Assembly: GCF_965214215.1 (NCBI RefSeq)
Contig: NZ_CBDCBD010000002.1
Coordinates: 186,001-250,000, forward strand
Direction of reading: 5' to 3'
Length of the DNA stretch: 64,000 nt
Origin: Poriferisodalis sp965214215
GTDB lineage: Bacteria; Actinomycetota; Acidimicrobiia; Acidimicrobiales; Poriferisodalaceae
The number at the start of each line of letters is the position of its first letter. The first letter of the stretch is position 1. The position numbers and the translations under genes were made by a program. Below, in pieces: positions 44,206-52,888 of the stretch. The notes below the pieces were generated by a model. It did no database searches. It was not told the DNA's origin and saw only the letters and a program-made list of their open reading frames with translations.

Positions 44206-44316
44206 CACCGTGGACGGCTTGTCGGGCAATGCGATCAGTCTGTATGGGTAAGGGCTCACGACCGGGGAGATCCAGGACCATCGGACCGAGATCTATGGCA
44301 GCGAGCCCGCCAACAC
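44206..44316 (+). pseudogene. IS256-family transposase, fragment downstream of the IS3 insertion
   Basis: Translates as TVDGLSGNAISLYG, a stop codon, then GLTTGEIQDHRTEIYGSE, which is the segment expected right after FEPV in IS256 transposases. The join across the IS3 element is one base short, and a stop is present, so the gene had decayed independently. From 44317 to the reductase stop at 44509 I see nothing recognisable. Confidence 0.8.
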
Positions 44317-44508
44317 CCCCGCATCGCCCACCAAGGAACCCTCGTCAAACACTGCCTCGATCCGGTCCAAACCCCGAATAAAATCGCTTACAGAAGGTGC
44401 CTCCCGTCACGGCATCACGCCGATACATCGTCAACGGCAAAATGCCCCGTCTGGAAGCCTTTCTGGCTGACGCCCACCACCGCCAAAAGCCGAACGGTGG
44501 ATCTGGGC

Positions 44509-45477
44509 TTAAGGAATGAGCAGAACCTTGCCGGTCGTCGCGCGGCCCTGCAGAGCCTCGTGCGCTGCGCGGGCGTCAGCCATCGCGAAGCGAGCGCCGA
44601 TGCGCACATCGAGTCGGCCCTCGGCGATCCAGCCGAACAGATCGTTGGCCCGGTCTTCGAGCTCTGCGCGGGTGGCGGTGTGGTCGCCGAGCGTCGGCCG
44701 GGTGAGAAACAGCGACCCGCCGGTCGACAGACGCAGCGGCGCCATCGGCGGCACCGGACCTGAGGCATTGCCGAAGGTGGCCATCGTCCCGCGTGGACGC
44801 AGGACGTCGAGGCCGCGGTCGAACGTGTCGGCACCGACGCCGTCATAGACCACATCCAACGGCCGCGGCCCGGCAATGCGCTCAACGGCGTCACCGAAGT
44901 GTTCGTCGCGGTAGTTGATGACGTGGTCGGCGCCAGCGCCCGCCGCCAGCTCAGCCTTGCCCGCAGTGCCTACCGTCGTGAAGACCTCGGCACCGCGCAG
45001 CTTGGCGATCTGGATGAGCAGCAGCCCTACTCCGCCGGCACCTGCATGGATCAGGCAGCGGTGACCTGGTTCCAGCGGAAACGTCGAGCACGCCAGAAAG
45101 TGGGCGGTCATGCCCTGCAGCATCGTGGCGGCACCCAGTTCGGTACTGGCCCCTTCGGGCAGCACGACTGCCACGCGGGCGGGGACTCGGGCCTTCTCCG
45201 CATAGGTGCCGGGGTGCCCGGTCCAGGCCACCTGGTCGCCGACCGCGAACCCCTCGACGCCTTCGCCGACCTCGGCGACGGTGCCGGCACCCTCCACGCC
45301 CGCGATGAACGGGAGCGGCATGGGGTAGAGGCCGCTGCGGTGGTACGTGTCGATGTAGTTCACCCCGGCGGCGTCGACATCGACGACCAGCATTCCGGCC
45401 TCGGCGACCGGGTCGTCGACCTCAGTCCAGACGAGCGCTTCGGGCCCGCCCGGTTCGGTTACCTGGATTGCGCGCAT
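44509..45477 (-). CDS. Quinone oxidoreductase (zeta-crystallin-like MDR)
   Basis: 322 residues, start MRAIQVTEPGG, with AGGAG upstream. VEGAGTVAEVGEGVEGFAVGD and the NADPH-binding HAGAGGVGLLLIQIAKLRGA are diagnostic; VVYDGVGADTFDRGLDVLRPRG is the family core. It lacks zinc ligands. Reduces quinones or enones with NADPH. Its stop is near the IS remnant, so the original downstream context may be lost. Confidence 0.9.
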   Translation of the reverse strand: MRAIQVTEPGGPEALVWTEVDDPVAEAGMLVVDVDAAGVNYIDTYHRSGLYPMPLPFIAGVEGAGTVAEVGEGVEGFAVGDQVAWTGHPGTYAEKARVPARVAVVLPEGASTELGAATMLQGMTAHFLACSTFPLEPGHRCLIHAGAGGVGLLLIQIAKLRGAEVFTTVGTAGKAELAAGAGADHVINYRDEHFGDAVERIAGPRPLDVVYDGVGADTFDRGLDVLRPRGTMATFGNASGPVPPMAPLRLSTGGSLFLTRPTLGDHTATRAELEDRANDLFGWIAEGRLDVRIGARFAMADARAAHEALQGRATTGKVLLIP

Positions 45478-45557
45478 CAAGAACTCCTAGGGGCGCGCCA
45501 CGATCACAAAGTCGTGGCGGGAATGAACGTGACGAGGAGGACCGGACAGAACTGAAC

Positions 45558-46130
45558 TCAGCTCGGGTCGAAGTTTGTCTCGTAGTCGGTGGTGTCGACC
45601 AACAGATCTTCCTCGGGGAGGGTCACCGCGTAGTTGAGAGCACCATTGATGTCGTGTTCCCAGACCTCCGCGGGCAGCTCGTAGAGCACCTCGACGCCAT
45701 AGCCGTTGGGATCGTTGATGTACACGCTGTGAGTCATGCCGTGGTCGACCCGCAAGTTCATCTTGACGCCGTTTTCCTTGAGGAATTGCACCTGCTCCAG
45801 CCAGGACTCCCTGTCGGGATACGCGATGGCAATGTGATTGACCGCACTTGCGCCCGAGAACATGTCCCATTGCTCGGGAGCCTCGGGCAGCCGGGGCATC
45901 TCTACCAAGGCGACATCGTGGTGATTCACGTCGTCGATGACACCGCTGTAGAACTGCATCTTGTAGGGAGGCACGTTGTACTTGTCCGAGTCCAACGCTC
46001 CGACCTGCTTGAACCCCAGCAGGTCGCTCCAGAAGTGATGCGATTCCTCCATGTTGCGGACGTTCAGCACGAGGTGATTGATCCCCCGTGGCGTCACTGC
46101 AGTCGTGCGCTTCGCAATGGTGTCGGTCAT
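45558..46130 (-). CDS. VOC-family protein (extradiol dioxygenase/glyoxalase fold)
   Basis: 190 residues, ATG with GGGGGTAGCTC upstream. Two beta-alpha-beta-beta-beta modules; metal ligands are plausible at the His of INHLVLNV, the His of NHIAIAYPD or MTHSVYINDP, and the Glu of YGVEVLYE. This is the pattern of catechol 2,3-dioxygenase relatives. Co-oriented with the reductase and LLM genes, it may cleave an aromatic diol. Substrate unknown. Confidence 0.85.
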   Translation of the reverse strand: MTDTIAKRTTAVTPRGINHLVLNVRNMEESHHFWSDLLGFKQVGALDSDKYNVPPYKMQFYSGVIDDVNHHDVALVEMPRLPEAPEQWDMFSGASAVNHIAIAYPDRESWLEQVQFLKENGVKMNLRVDHGMTHSVYINDPNGYGVEVLYELPAEVWEHDINGALNYAVTLPEEDLLVDTTDYETNFDPS

Positions 46131-46268
46131 GAGCTACCCCCGTGATGTGTGTTGCGGTGCGTTGCACCCACTGCCTGCAATGGGTTGCCGCGTACTGATG
46201 CGGAGCATAGTCACAATCGCCGCTGCTACGAAAAATCTGACTGCGCTCAGAGACTGGTGCGACGTAGC

Positions 46269-47219
46269 TCAAAGTGCCTCGATCAGCGGCTTGACCTCGG
46301 CTGCGATCCACTCGGGGACCGTGTCGTCCTCGTGGCAGAAATGCTCGAACACCACCTCGTCGAGACCGAGGTCTCGCAGTTGCCCGCAGTGGTCCACGAG
46401 CTGGGAGACCGAACCGCGCCACGGGCCGTGGCCCGCAGCGATGGCGTCTTCCAGGCTGATGCCTGAGCCTTCGGGGGCCATCATGTCCAAGAAGCGCCGC
46501 AGTACCACTTCTTCCTGGTGCTCGTCGGGGCCGATCGCGGCGAAGATGAGCATGGACTTGCGGATGTCTGCGGGATCACGGCCGAAGTCCTCGCAATGCC
46601 GGGCCAGCGCCTCGTTCGCGGCCCGGAAGTCGTCGACGTCGAGCGGGGTGGCATTCCACTCGTAGGCATGCTCGGCGGCAATGCGCAGCGTGCGCCGCGG
46701 GCCCGTGCCGCCGATGAGGATGGGCGGGCGCCCCGCGGGCGGGTGGGGCTTGGAGTTGGTGCCCTGAATCCGGTAGTAGCTGCCATCGAACGTGCCCGAT
46801 TCGGAATACCACAGCTCCTTCATCAGGGCGATGGCCTCTTCAAGCCGGTCGTAACGCTCGGGACCAGCGGGGAAGTCCACCCCGTAGATCTCGTGCTCGT
46901 CGGGGTACCAGCCTGCGCCGAGCCCCATCACAAAGCGGCCGTCTGCGAGAGCGTCGAGCTGCTGGGCCATCCGCCCGACGTTCACCGGCTCACGAAACGT
47001 GACCGGCGTCACCAAGGGGCCGAAACGGATCCGCTGGGTCTCCTCGGCGGCCATCACGAACGACAGATAGACGTCGATGGCGTCCTTCTGCTTGCCGTTG
47101 AAGTAATGGTCGGAACGAAACAGCGAATGGAACTCGAGCCGTTCGATCAGCCGGCAGATATGGCGCCACCGTTCCCATCCCAGCGGTGTCGCTTCTCCGA
47201 TGATGATGCCGACGTCCAT
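46269..47219 (-). CDS. LLM-class F420-dependent oxidoreductase
   Basis: 316 residues from MDVGIIIGEATPLGW, with GGGGGAGC upstream; a long upstream extension is rejected. Motifs: FRSDHYFNGKQKDAIDVYL, GPLVTPVTFREPVNVGRMA, LGAGWYPDEHEIYGVDFP and ILIGGTGPRRTLRIAAE, typical of actinobacterial F420-dependent LLM enzymes. Likely a hydride transfer enzyme in degradation of a cyclic compound. Confidence 0.88.
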   Translation of the reverse strand: MDVGIIIGEATPLGWERWRHICRLIERLEFHSLFRSDHYFNGKQKDAIDVYLSFVMAAEETQRIRFGPLVTPVTFREPVNVGRMAQQLDALADGRFVMGLGAGWYPDEHEIYGVDFPAGPERYDRLEEAIALMKELWYSESGTFDGSYYRIQGTNSKPHPPAGRPPILIGGTGPRRTLRIAAEHAYEWNATPLDVDDFRAANEALARHCEDFGRDPADIRKSMLIFAAIGPDEHQEEVVLRRFLDMMAPEGSGISLEDAIAAGHGPWRGSVSQLVDHCGQLRDLGLDEVVFEHFCHEDDTVPEWIAAEVKPLIEAL

Positions 47220-47353
47220 AGCTCGCTCCCCCTGCTGAGCGGCACCGGTGGCCTCGCCTCGGTCGGCCGCCGAGGCGGGGCGACGCGCAGCGGTGCGTGT
47301 GCGAGCCGGAGCGTAGTCTCGGCCCGTTCGCCCACTCACCGCCGGAGTTCTCC

Positions 47354-47797
47354 ATGGCCGACAGCACAGACGCCGCCGACACCGCACCCGCACGCTCGCT
47401 GACACTCGCCGGCGCCTGCAAGGCACTTGATGCCGCGCTCGCCAAGGCCGCAGACATGGGCGGACGGTTCTGCATTGCGGTGACCGATCCTTCCGGCGAG
47501 CCGATTGCCACTGCACGGATGGACGGCGCGCCGCGCTTGTCGGCAGGCATCGCCCTCAACAAGGCGTTCACCGTGGCCGGTTTCGGCGGCATGCCCAGCG
47601 GCAACTGGTGGAATCTCATCAAGGATGAGCCGGCACTGGTGCACGGCATCACGCACACGCCGCGGCTCATCGTGTTCGGCGGCGGCGTGGGGATCTTCGT
47701 TGACGGCACGTTGGTGGGTGCGATTGGCGCCTCGGGCGGTTCGGCCGACGAGGACACCGAGGTCGCCCAGGCCGGCGCCGACGCGTTGGCTGGCTAG
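47354..47797 (+). CDS. GlcG/HbpS-family protein
   Basis: 147 residues from MADSTDAADT. The domain (DUF336) shows LTLAGACKALDAALAKA, FCIAVTDPSGEPIATARMDGAP, NKAFTVAGFG and VGAIGASGGSADED, all typical. Members include heme-binding HbpS and GlcG of the glycolate operon; many sit in catabolic clusters with unproven roles. Convergent with the RraA-like gene. Confidence 0.85.
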   Translation: MADSTDAADTAPARSLTLAGACKALDAALAKAADMGGRFCIAVTDPSGEPIATARMDGAPRLSAGIALNKAFTVAGFGGMPSGNWWNLIKDEPALVHGITHTPRLIVFGGGVGIFVDGTLVGAIGASGGSADEDTEVAQAGADALAG

Positions 47798-47812
47798 CTG
47801 GAGTGGTGCATG

Positions 47813-47843
47813 TGAGCCCGGGCAAGCCGGGCGGCCGGGCTCA
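47813..47843. terminator. Bidirectional hairpin between convergent genes
   Basis: TGAGCCCGG and CCGGGCTCA pair perfectly (9 bp) around a 13-base loop. The right arm includes the RraA-like stop codon. Confidence 0.55.
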
Positions 47844-48566
47844 GCCTTGGCGCTCGGCGAGCCATTCCTCGAACTCGGGACGCCGATCCTTGGCAATCGG
47901 GAAGGTGCCGATCGAGCTGTCACCTGCGGCGACCCGCTCGATGGCCCATTCCTCTTCTATCTCTTGGGCGTAGGAGTCGTTCGCGACCTCTTCGGCGAGC
48001 AGCGCCGGGATGACCACAGCCCCCTCGCCGTCGCCCACGATGATGTCGCCAGGGAACACGGTGACGCCGGCACAGGCGATCGGCACCTGGTGATCGAGCG
48101 GAGTGTGCAGCCGGCCAAGGGTCGCTGCGTGCGACGACTGGTGGTACACGGGCAACCCGACGTCGGCGACGGCGGGCGTGTCGCGCAGCGCACCGTCAGT
48201 GATGAACCCCGACGCACCGAGGTGTTTGATACGCATGGTGAAGATGTCGCCGATGGTGCCGGCGTGCGGCTCGCCGCGGGCTTCCACGATCAGTACCTCT
48301 TCGGGCTCGGTCGACTCCACCGCTCGGCGCTGAGCGTTGGGGCCCTGCAGGCGTCGCTCGAAGTCTTCCCGCTTTGGGACAAACCGGAGGGTGTGTGCAT
48401 AGCCGAGCATTCGCTGGCCATCATTCAGCGGCCGCAAGCCGTTGAGGAAGCTGTTCTGCATGCCTCGCCGCTGCATCTGACCCGCAAGCGTCGCCGTGGA
48501 AACTGCGTTGAACTTCATTCGCATGTCGTCGGTGAGCGCCACCGGACGGTGTTCTGCGTCGGCCAT
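47841..48566 (-). CDS. RraA-family protein (HMG/CHA aldolase type)
   Basis: 241 residues from MADAEHRPVA; longer starts would cover the livK control region. The RraA fold signature is clear: EARGEPHAGTIGDIFTMRIK and GASGFITDGALRDTP, with the arginine-aspartate pair that binds substrate and Mg in 4-hydroxy-4-methyl-2-oxoglutarate aldolases. Such aldolases end protocatechuate/gallate ring-cleavage routes, which fits the VOC and LLM genes nearby, but the reaction here is unproven. Confidence 0.85.
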   Translation of the reverse strand: MADAEHRPVALTDDMRMKFNAVSTATLAGQMQRRGMQNSFLNGLRPLNDGQRMLGYAHTLRFVPKREDFERRLQGPNAQRRAVESTEPEEVLIVEARGEPHAGTIGDIFTMRIKHLGASGFITDGALRDTPAVADVGLPVYHQSSHAATLGRLHTPLDHQVPIACAGVTVFPGDIIVGDGEGAVVIPALLAEEVANDSYAQEIEEEWAIERVAAGDSSIGTFPIAKDRRPEFEEWLAERQG

Positions 48567-48758
48567 GGGATCCCCATTTCTTTGCCCGTCAGGACTGATT
48601 GTGCACGGCACGTCGAGCGCATCGCGCTTGCAGCAATGTATCCAACCGAGTGCGCTGAATTTGAGTGCGCTCAGTTCTGTGAACCGGATTAGGCTCGCCC
48701 GAGGCGAGGTCCCCGATCTCGCCCGCAGGGGGAGCGGGCTCACGAGGGCTGGGTTCCC

Positions 48759-48779
48759 GGCCGGGCAGCCTGCCCGGCC
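48759..48779. promoter_or_regulatory. 10-bp perfect palindrome in the livK leader
   Basis: GGCCGGGCAG and CTGCCCGGCC flank a single C, 19 bases before the livK ATG and directly upstream of its Shine-Dalgarno. It could be a repressor operator, or an RNA hairpin affecting translation. Confidence 0.55.
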
Positions 48780-48798
48780 GCACAGAGGGGGGAAGCTC

Positions 48799-50211
48799 AT
48801 GCTTCGCAAATTGACCGCAATTGCATTTGTGTTCGTACTCGTCGCCGCGGCATGCGGCAGTGACGACGACAGCGACACAGCCGACACAGCGGCCCCGGCC
48901 GCCACCGAGGCACCGGCGGCCGACGACGACATGTCTGACGACATGGCCGACGAGCACATGGCCATGGACCAGGCCGGCGATTTCTGCGGCCTCGGCACGG
49001 GCGAAGAGGCGACCGACGAGCCGATCGTCATCGGCAACGTGACGACCTCGGTTCCCGGGATCGACTTCTCGACCGGTCCGCTCATGATGGAGGCGTACTT
49101 CCGCTGCGTGAACGCCAACGGCGGCATTCACGGACGCCCCTTGGAGATGGTCTGGGAGAACGACAACGCCACGCCCGAGGACGCCGCCGCTGCGGCTCGC
49201 AAGCTGATCGAGACCGACGGCGTCGTGGCTCTCGCCGGCGGCTTCTCGATCTTGGATTGCGCGGTGAATGCCGGTTACTACGAGGAGCAGGGCCTGAACG
49301 TGATCGTTGCGGGCGTTGCGGGTGAGTGCTTCAGCTCGCCCAGTATCTCGGCAACCAACATGGGTCCGGCCTACTCGTTGCTCGGTGCAGCCCAAGCCGT
49401 CGTCGCGAAGGGTGCCGCCAACAAGGTCGTGACGGTCACCGGCGTCTCGCCCGCCGCGGAATATGCGCAGTCGCTCGCCGGCGCGTTCGTCGAGCAGTCC
49501 GGGCTGGAGTGGGAGAACGTCCTGACAGACCTGCCGATCTCGGATCCGACCTCTGTCGCACTCGACCTCGTGAACCGGGCCGGCGATGGCGGAGGCGTGC
49601 TGCTCAACTACACGCCGCCCGAGGGCCTCAAGATTCTCAAGGCGGCCGAAGAGCAAGGCTTGATCGACCGGGTCCTCTGGGGCTCGTCGACGCCGTTGAA
49701 TGACAGCTCGGTCGCCGTCGCTCTCGGCTCGGCTTGGGAAGGCAAGATCAACATCAACGCCGAGTTCAGCTTGCTGGACGATCCTCGATCAGATATCGAG
49801 CTGTACCGGCAGGTGACCGCCGACTTCCACGAAGACCCGACGCTGGGCAGCTTCCAGCAGATGGGCTTCGTGGCAGGTCGCATCCTGGTGCACGCCCTGT
49901 TGGGCATGGACCCGGCCGATCTCGATGACCGCGCAGCCGTGAACGCAGCAATCGGCGGCATCAAGAATTTCCAGACCGACCACCTGTGCAAGCCGTGGTA
50001 CTTCGGCGGCCTGGAACTGGGCAACGTGTCGAACAACTGGGACTACAACGTGGTGCCTGACGGCGTGGGCGCCATGCGGGACGACAGCGGCTGCTTCGAG
50101 ATTGCCGCGATCGACCCCATCCTGGTGGCCGTGCGCGAGGCCGAGGCCGGCGGCGGTCTGACCGCGGACGAGCCCAACAACTGGAAGGGCGGTCTGGGCT
50201 CGCAAGGCTGA
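48799..50211 (+). CDS. livK: Branched-chain amino acid-type ABC transporter substrate-binding lipoprotein
   Basis: 470 residues. MLRKLTAIAFVFVLVAAAC gives a lipoprotein signal with lipobox AAAC, fixing the start; GGGGGG precedes it. An acidic low-complexity tether (about residues 20-55, DDDSD, DDDMSDDMADEH) links the lipid anchor to a periplasmic-binding type 1 fold (FEIVIGNVTTSVPGIDFS, CVNANGGIHGRPLEMVWEND, VAGECFSSPSIS). Heads the five-gene liv operon. Members of this family also bind aromatic acids and amides; ligand unknown. Confidence 0.92.
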   Translation: MLRKLTAIAFVFVLVAAACGSDDDSDTADTAAPAATEAPAADDDMSDDMADEHMAMDQAGDFCGLGTGEEATDEPIVIGNVTTSVPGIDFSTGPLMMEAYFRCVNANGGIHGRPLEMVWENDNATPEDAAAAARKLIETDGVVALAGGFSILDCAVNAGYYEEQGLNVIVAGVAGECFSSPSISATNMGPAYSLLGAAQAVVAKGAANKVVTVTGVSPAAEYAQSLAGAFVEQSGLEWENVLTDLPISDPTSVALDLVNRAGDGGGVLLNYTPPEGLKILKAAEEQGLIDRVLWGSSTPLNDSSVAVALGSAWEGKININAEFSLLDDPRSDIELYRQVTADFHEDPTLGSFQQMGFVAGRILVHALLGMDPADLDDRAAVNAAIGGIKNFQTDHLCKPWYFGGLELGNVSNNWDYNVVPDGVGAMRDDSGCFEIAAIDPILVAVREAEAGGGLTADEPNNWKGGLGSQG

Positions 50212-50256
50212 GCCCGGTAACCATCAGACCTCGAGTCACCGCACACATCGCGTCGG

Positions 50257-51183
50257 ATGCCCGATAGCTCGATACTGCTGCCCTTCTTCATCCAAGGGCT
50301 GGCATTCGGGGCGATGTATGCGGTGACGGGGACGAGCATCGTCGTCCTCTACCGCACCACAGGTGTGGTGAACCTGGCCTTCGGCGCTGTCGGAACCATG
50401 GGCGTCCACCTCGTGTGGTCGTTCATGGGCGGATCGCTCATCGTTCCCGAGCCGCACGTATCGGGATTCGGCATTCTGCTGTTCCCGGCGCTGGTGGTGC
50501 TGTGCGCGGTCATGTTCCTGATCTACGGGCGGGTCTTCGCGCCAATACTGGACAAGCGCGATTCCCTGGTGAAGACGCTGGGAACCGTGGCATTGGCGCT
50601 CTTTCTGATGGGCATCATGAAAGAGCGCTGGGACACCTCCAAGCCTCGCGGAATGCACTTCCCCACCGCGAGGTTCAGCATCGGCAACACCGTCGTTTCG
50701 ACGACGCAAGTGCTGGCGCTGGGGTTCGCGTTCGCCGTGGTGATCGGAGTGGGGGTCTTCCTGCGGCGCACGAAGACCGGCACCGCCATGCGGGCGATCG
50801 CAAACAATCGTGAGACCGCGGCTTTGCTGGGCGTCCCGGTCCGGCGCGTCGAGGCGATGGCCTGGTTCGGTGCCGGTTTGCTGTGCGGCTGTGTTTTCCT
50901 GCTGCTGCCGGCGCTCTTCAAGAGCATGGATCAGGTCACCCTCACCTGGTTTGTCATTCCGGCGCTTGCGGGGGCCATCGTGGGCCAGTTCAGGTCGCTG
51001 TGGATCACGTTGGGGGCGAGCCTGCTGATCGGCGTCGTGGAATCGATGCTGACGCCGTTCAGCGGCAACTTGAGCTTCCTGTCCCAGATTCGCAAGGTGA
51101 CCCCCATGGTGATCGCCGTCGTCGCGATCCTGTGGATCTCCCGGAAGCGCACGGTGGTGCTCGCAGGCAGGGAGATGTCGTGA
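50257..51183 (+). CDS. livH: LivH-type ABC permease
   Basis: 308 residues, ATG start, 45 bases after livK. Eight or so hydrophobic segments; QGLAFGAMYAVTGTSIVVLY and MRAIANNRETAALLGV (the EAA-like coupling region) are typical of LivH. It forms the membrane channel with LivM. It overlaps livM by four bases. Confidence 0.92.
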   Translation: MPDSSILLPFFIQGLAFGAMYAVTGTSIVVLYRTTGVVNLAFGAVGTMGVHLVWSFMGGSLIVPEPHVSGFGILLFPALVVLCAVMFLIYGRVFAPILDKRDSLVKTLGTVALALFLMGIMKERWDTSKPRGMHFPTARFSIGNTVVSTTQVLALGFAFAVVIGVGVFLRRTKTGTAMRAIANNRETAALLGVPVRRVEAMAWFGAGLLCGCVFLLLPALFKSMDQVTLTWFVIPALAGAIVGQFRSLWITLGASLLIGVVESMLTPFSGNLSFLSQIRKVTPMVIAVVAILWISRKRTVVLAGREMS

Positions 51184-52175
51184 GGGTCGCTCAGGCGCTC
51201 TCCCACCGAGCCTTTCAACCGACCCTCGTCGGCGCGCTGTTCCTGTTCGCGATGTTCGTCATGCCGTCGGTCCTCGATGCGACGTGGATCTTCAACTTCA
51301 CCCAGATGGCGATCTACGCCATCGTGGCTGCCAGCGTCGGGATGCTGTACGGCCGGGTGGGCTTGGTGTCGCTGGGCCAGGTTGCCCCCTACGGCATCGG
51401 GGCCTGGGTGACGATCCGATTGGCCTACCTCACCGATGTCCCCTACCCCGGGGTGTTCCCCCTGCTCTTGATCGCCGGCGGACTGGTGGCTGCCATCTTC
51501 GGGTTGCTCATCGGCTTGCCCGCGCTTCGGGTCAGCGGGCTCTACCTGGCCCTGGTCACACTGCTGCTGGCAGTGGGCATCGAGATCGCGCTGAACCGCA
51601 TCAAGCTCCCCACCGGCGGTCCGGGTTTTCGAGGAGTTGCGTTCGCGATCGGTGATCGTGAGCCGATGCCACGCCCATTCGTAGCTGACGGTGATGTCGC
51701 CTTCTTCCGGTACGCCGTGATCGTTGCGTTCGTCATGTTCATGATTGCTGTGGCGTTCCTGGCCTCCAAGCCGGGGCGGGCGTGGGCGTCGGTGAGCCAG
51801 AGCGAGCCTTCGGCGCTGGCCTCGGGCATCAACATCACGCGCTACAAGCTGCTGGCCTTCGGCCTGGCCGCCTTCATGGCAGGCGTCGCAGGCGGCTTGT
51901 ACGGCGCCCATGTGCAGTCGAACTCCAGCATTGCGCAGTTCGACCGGCAAGCTGCGCTGTTCCTGATTGCGGTGGTGCTCATGGGCGGCATCAGCTCGCT
52001 GTGGGGTGCGGTGCTGGCGGCCTTCTTCGCCACGATCATGCTGCCCTTCTTGACCCAGAACGTCATCGGTCACAACTTCTGGAATGACTTCGCGCTGACC
52101 ATCTTCGGGATCGGCCTCATGATCAACCTGATCCAGACGACGAAGGCCATGGAGAAGAAGGGTCTGCTCGAGTGA
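51180..52175 (+). CDS. livM: LivM-type ABC permease
   Basis: 331 residues from a GTG overlapping the livH stop. Motifs: GRVGLVSLGQVAPYGIGAW, IGLPALRVSGLYLALVT and SGINITRYKLLAFGLAAFMAGVAGGLYG are LivM hallmarks. About nine membrane segments. Confidence 0.92.
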   Translation: MRVAQALSHRAFQPTLVGALFLFAMFVMPSVLDATWIFNFTQMAIYAIVAASVGMLYGRVGLVSLGQVAPYGIGAWVTIRLAYLTDVPYPGVFPLLLIAGGLVAAIFGLLIGLPALRVSGLYLALVTLLLAVGIEIALNRIKLPTGGPGFRGVAFAIGDREPMPRPFVADGDVAFFRYAVIVAFVMFMIAVAFLASKPGRAWASVSQSEPSALASGINITRYKLLAFGLAAFMAGVAGGLYGAHVQSNSSIAQFDRQAALFLIAVVLMGGISSLWGAVLAAFFATIMLPFLTQNVIGHNFWNDFALTIFGIGLMINLIQTTKAMEKKGLLE

Positions 52176-52888
52176 TCGAGATCACCGACCTCAGCGTGCA
52201 GTTCGGCGGTGTCCGCTCGCTGGATCAGGTGACGCTCACGTTCCCGGGCGGCACCTGCGGGCTGATCGGCCCGAACGGCGCCGGCAAGACGACGATGTTC
52301 AACGTGCTGTCGGGATTCGTGACTCCGGTGTCGGGCCGCGTCGTCATCGACGACATCGACCTGTTGGACATGGCTGACTACGCGCGGGCTCGCTGGGGCG
52401 TGCGTCGCACCTTCCAGACGGTGCAGGCCATCGAGAGCCTGACCGTGTACGAAAACGTGCTCACCGTGCATGAGCACGCAGCCAAGGGCTCACGATCCGA
52501 CGCACAGGATGCAGTCGACGACGTGCTGGCGTTCGTCGGGCTGAGCGACGTTCGCGACAAGGTGGTCCGCACGCTGTCTCAGCGCGACCGTCGCTTCATC
52601 GAAGTGGCTCGCGCCATCGTGGGCGCGCCGCGGTTAGTGCTCTTTGACGAGCCGGCTGCCGGGCTGCCCGAGGAGGAAACCGAGCACCTGGCGCAGATCA
52701 TTCGCTCGGTGCCTGAGCGCACGGGAGCCACGGCGATCCTGGTGGATCACGACATGTCGCTGGTGCAGGCGTGCTGCGACTGGACAGCGGTGCTCGACTT
52801 CGGGCGTCTCGTGGCTGCGGGCCCGACTGCCGATGTGCTGCACGACGAGCGTGTGCTCGCCGCCTACGTCGGCGACGAGGAGGCGTGA
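52172..52888 (+). CDS. livG: LivG-type ABC ATPase
   Basis: 238 residues from a GTG overlapping livM by four bases. Walker A GPNGAGKTTMFNVLSGF; Walker B LVLFDEPAAGLP; H-loop DHDM. The signature segment reads RTLSQRDRRFIEVARAI rather than the standard LSxGxxR, a notable change in an otherwise normal LivG. Confidence 0.92.
   Translation: MIEITDLSVQFGGVRSLDQVTLTFPGGTCGLIGPNGAGKTTMFNVLSGFVTPVSGRVVIDDIDLLDMADYARARWGVRRTFQTVQAIESLTVYENVLTVHEHAAKGSRSDAQDAVDDVLAFVGLSDVRDKVVRTLSQRDRRFIEVARAIVGAPRLVLFDEPAAGLPEEETEHLAQIIRSVPERTGATAILVDHDMSLVQACCDWTAVLDFGRLVAAGPTADVLHDERVLAAYVGDEEA

Noticed and set aside
42435..44316. Composite transposon carrying the AT-rich islet
   Set aside because: Only one complete IS and one IS remnant are present, both on the same side; no matching IS flanks the islet near 39300.
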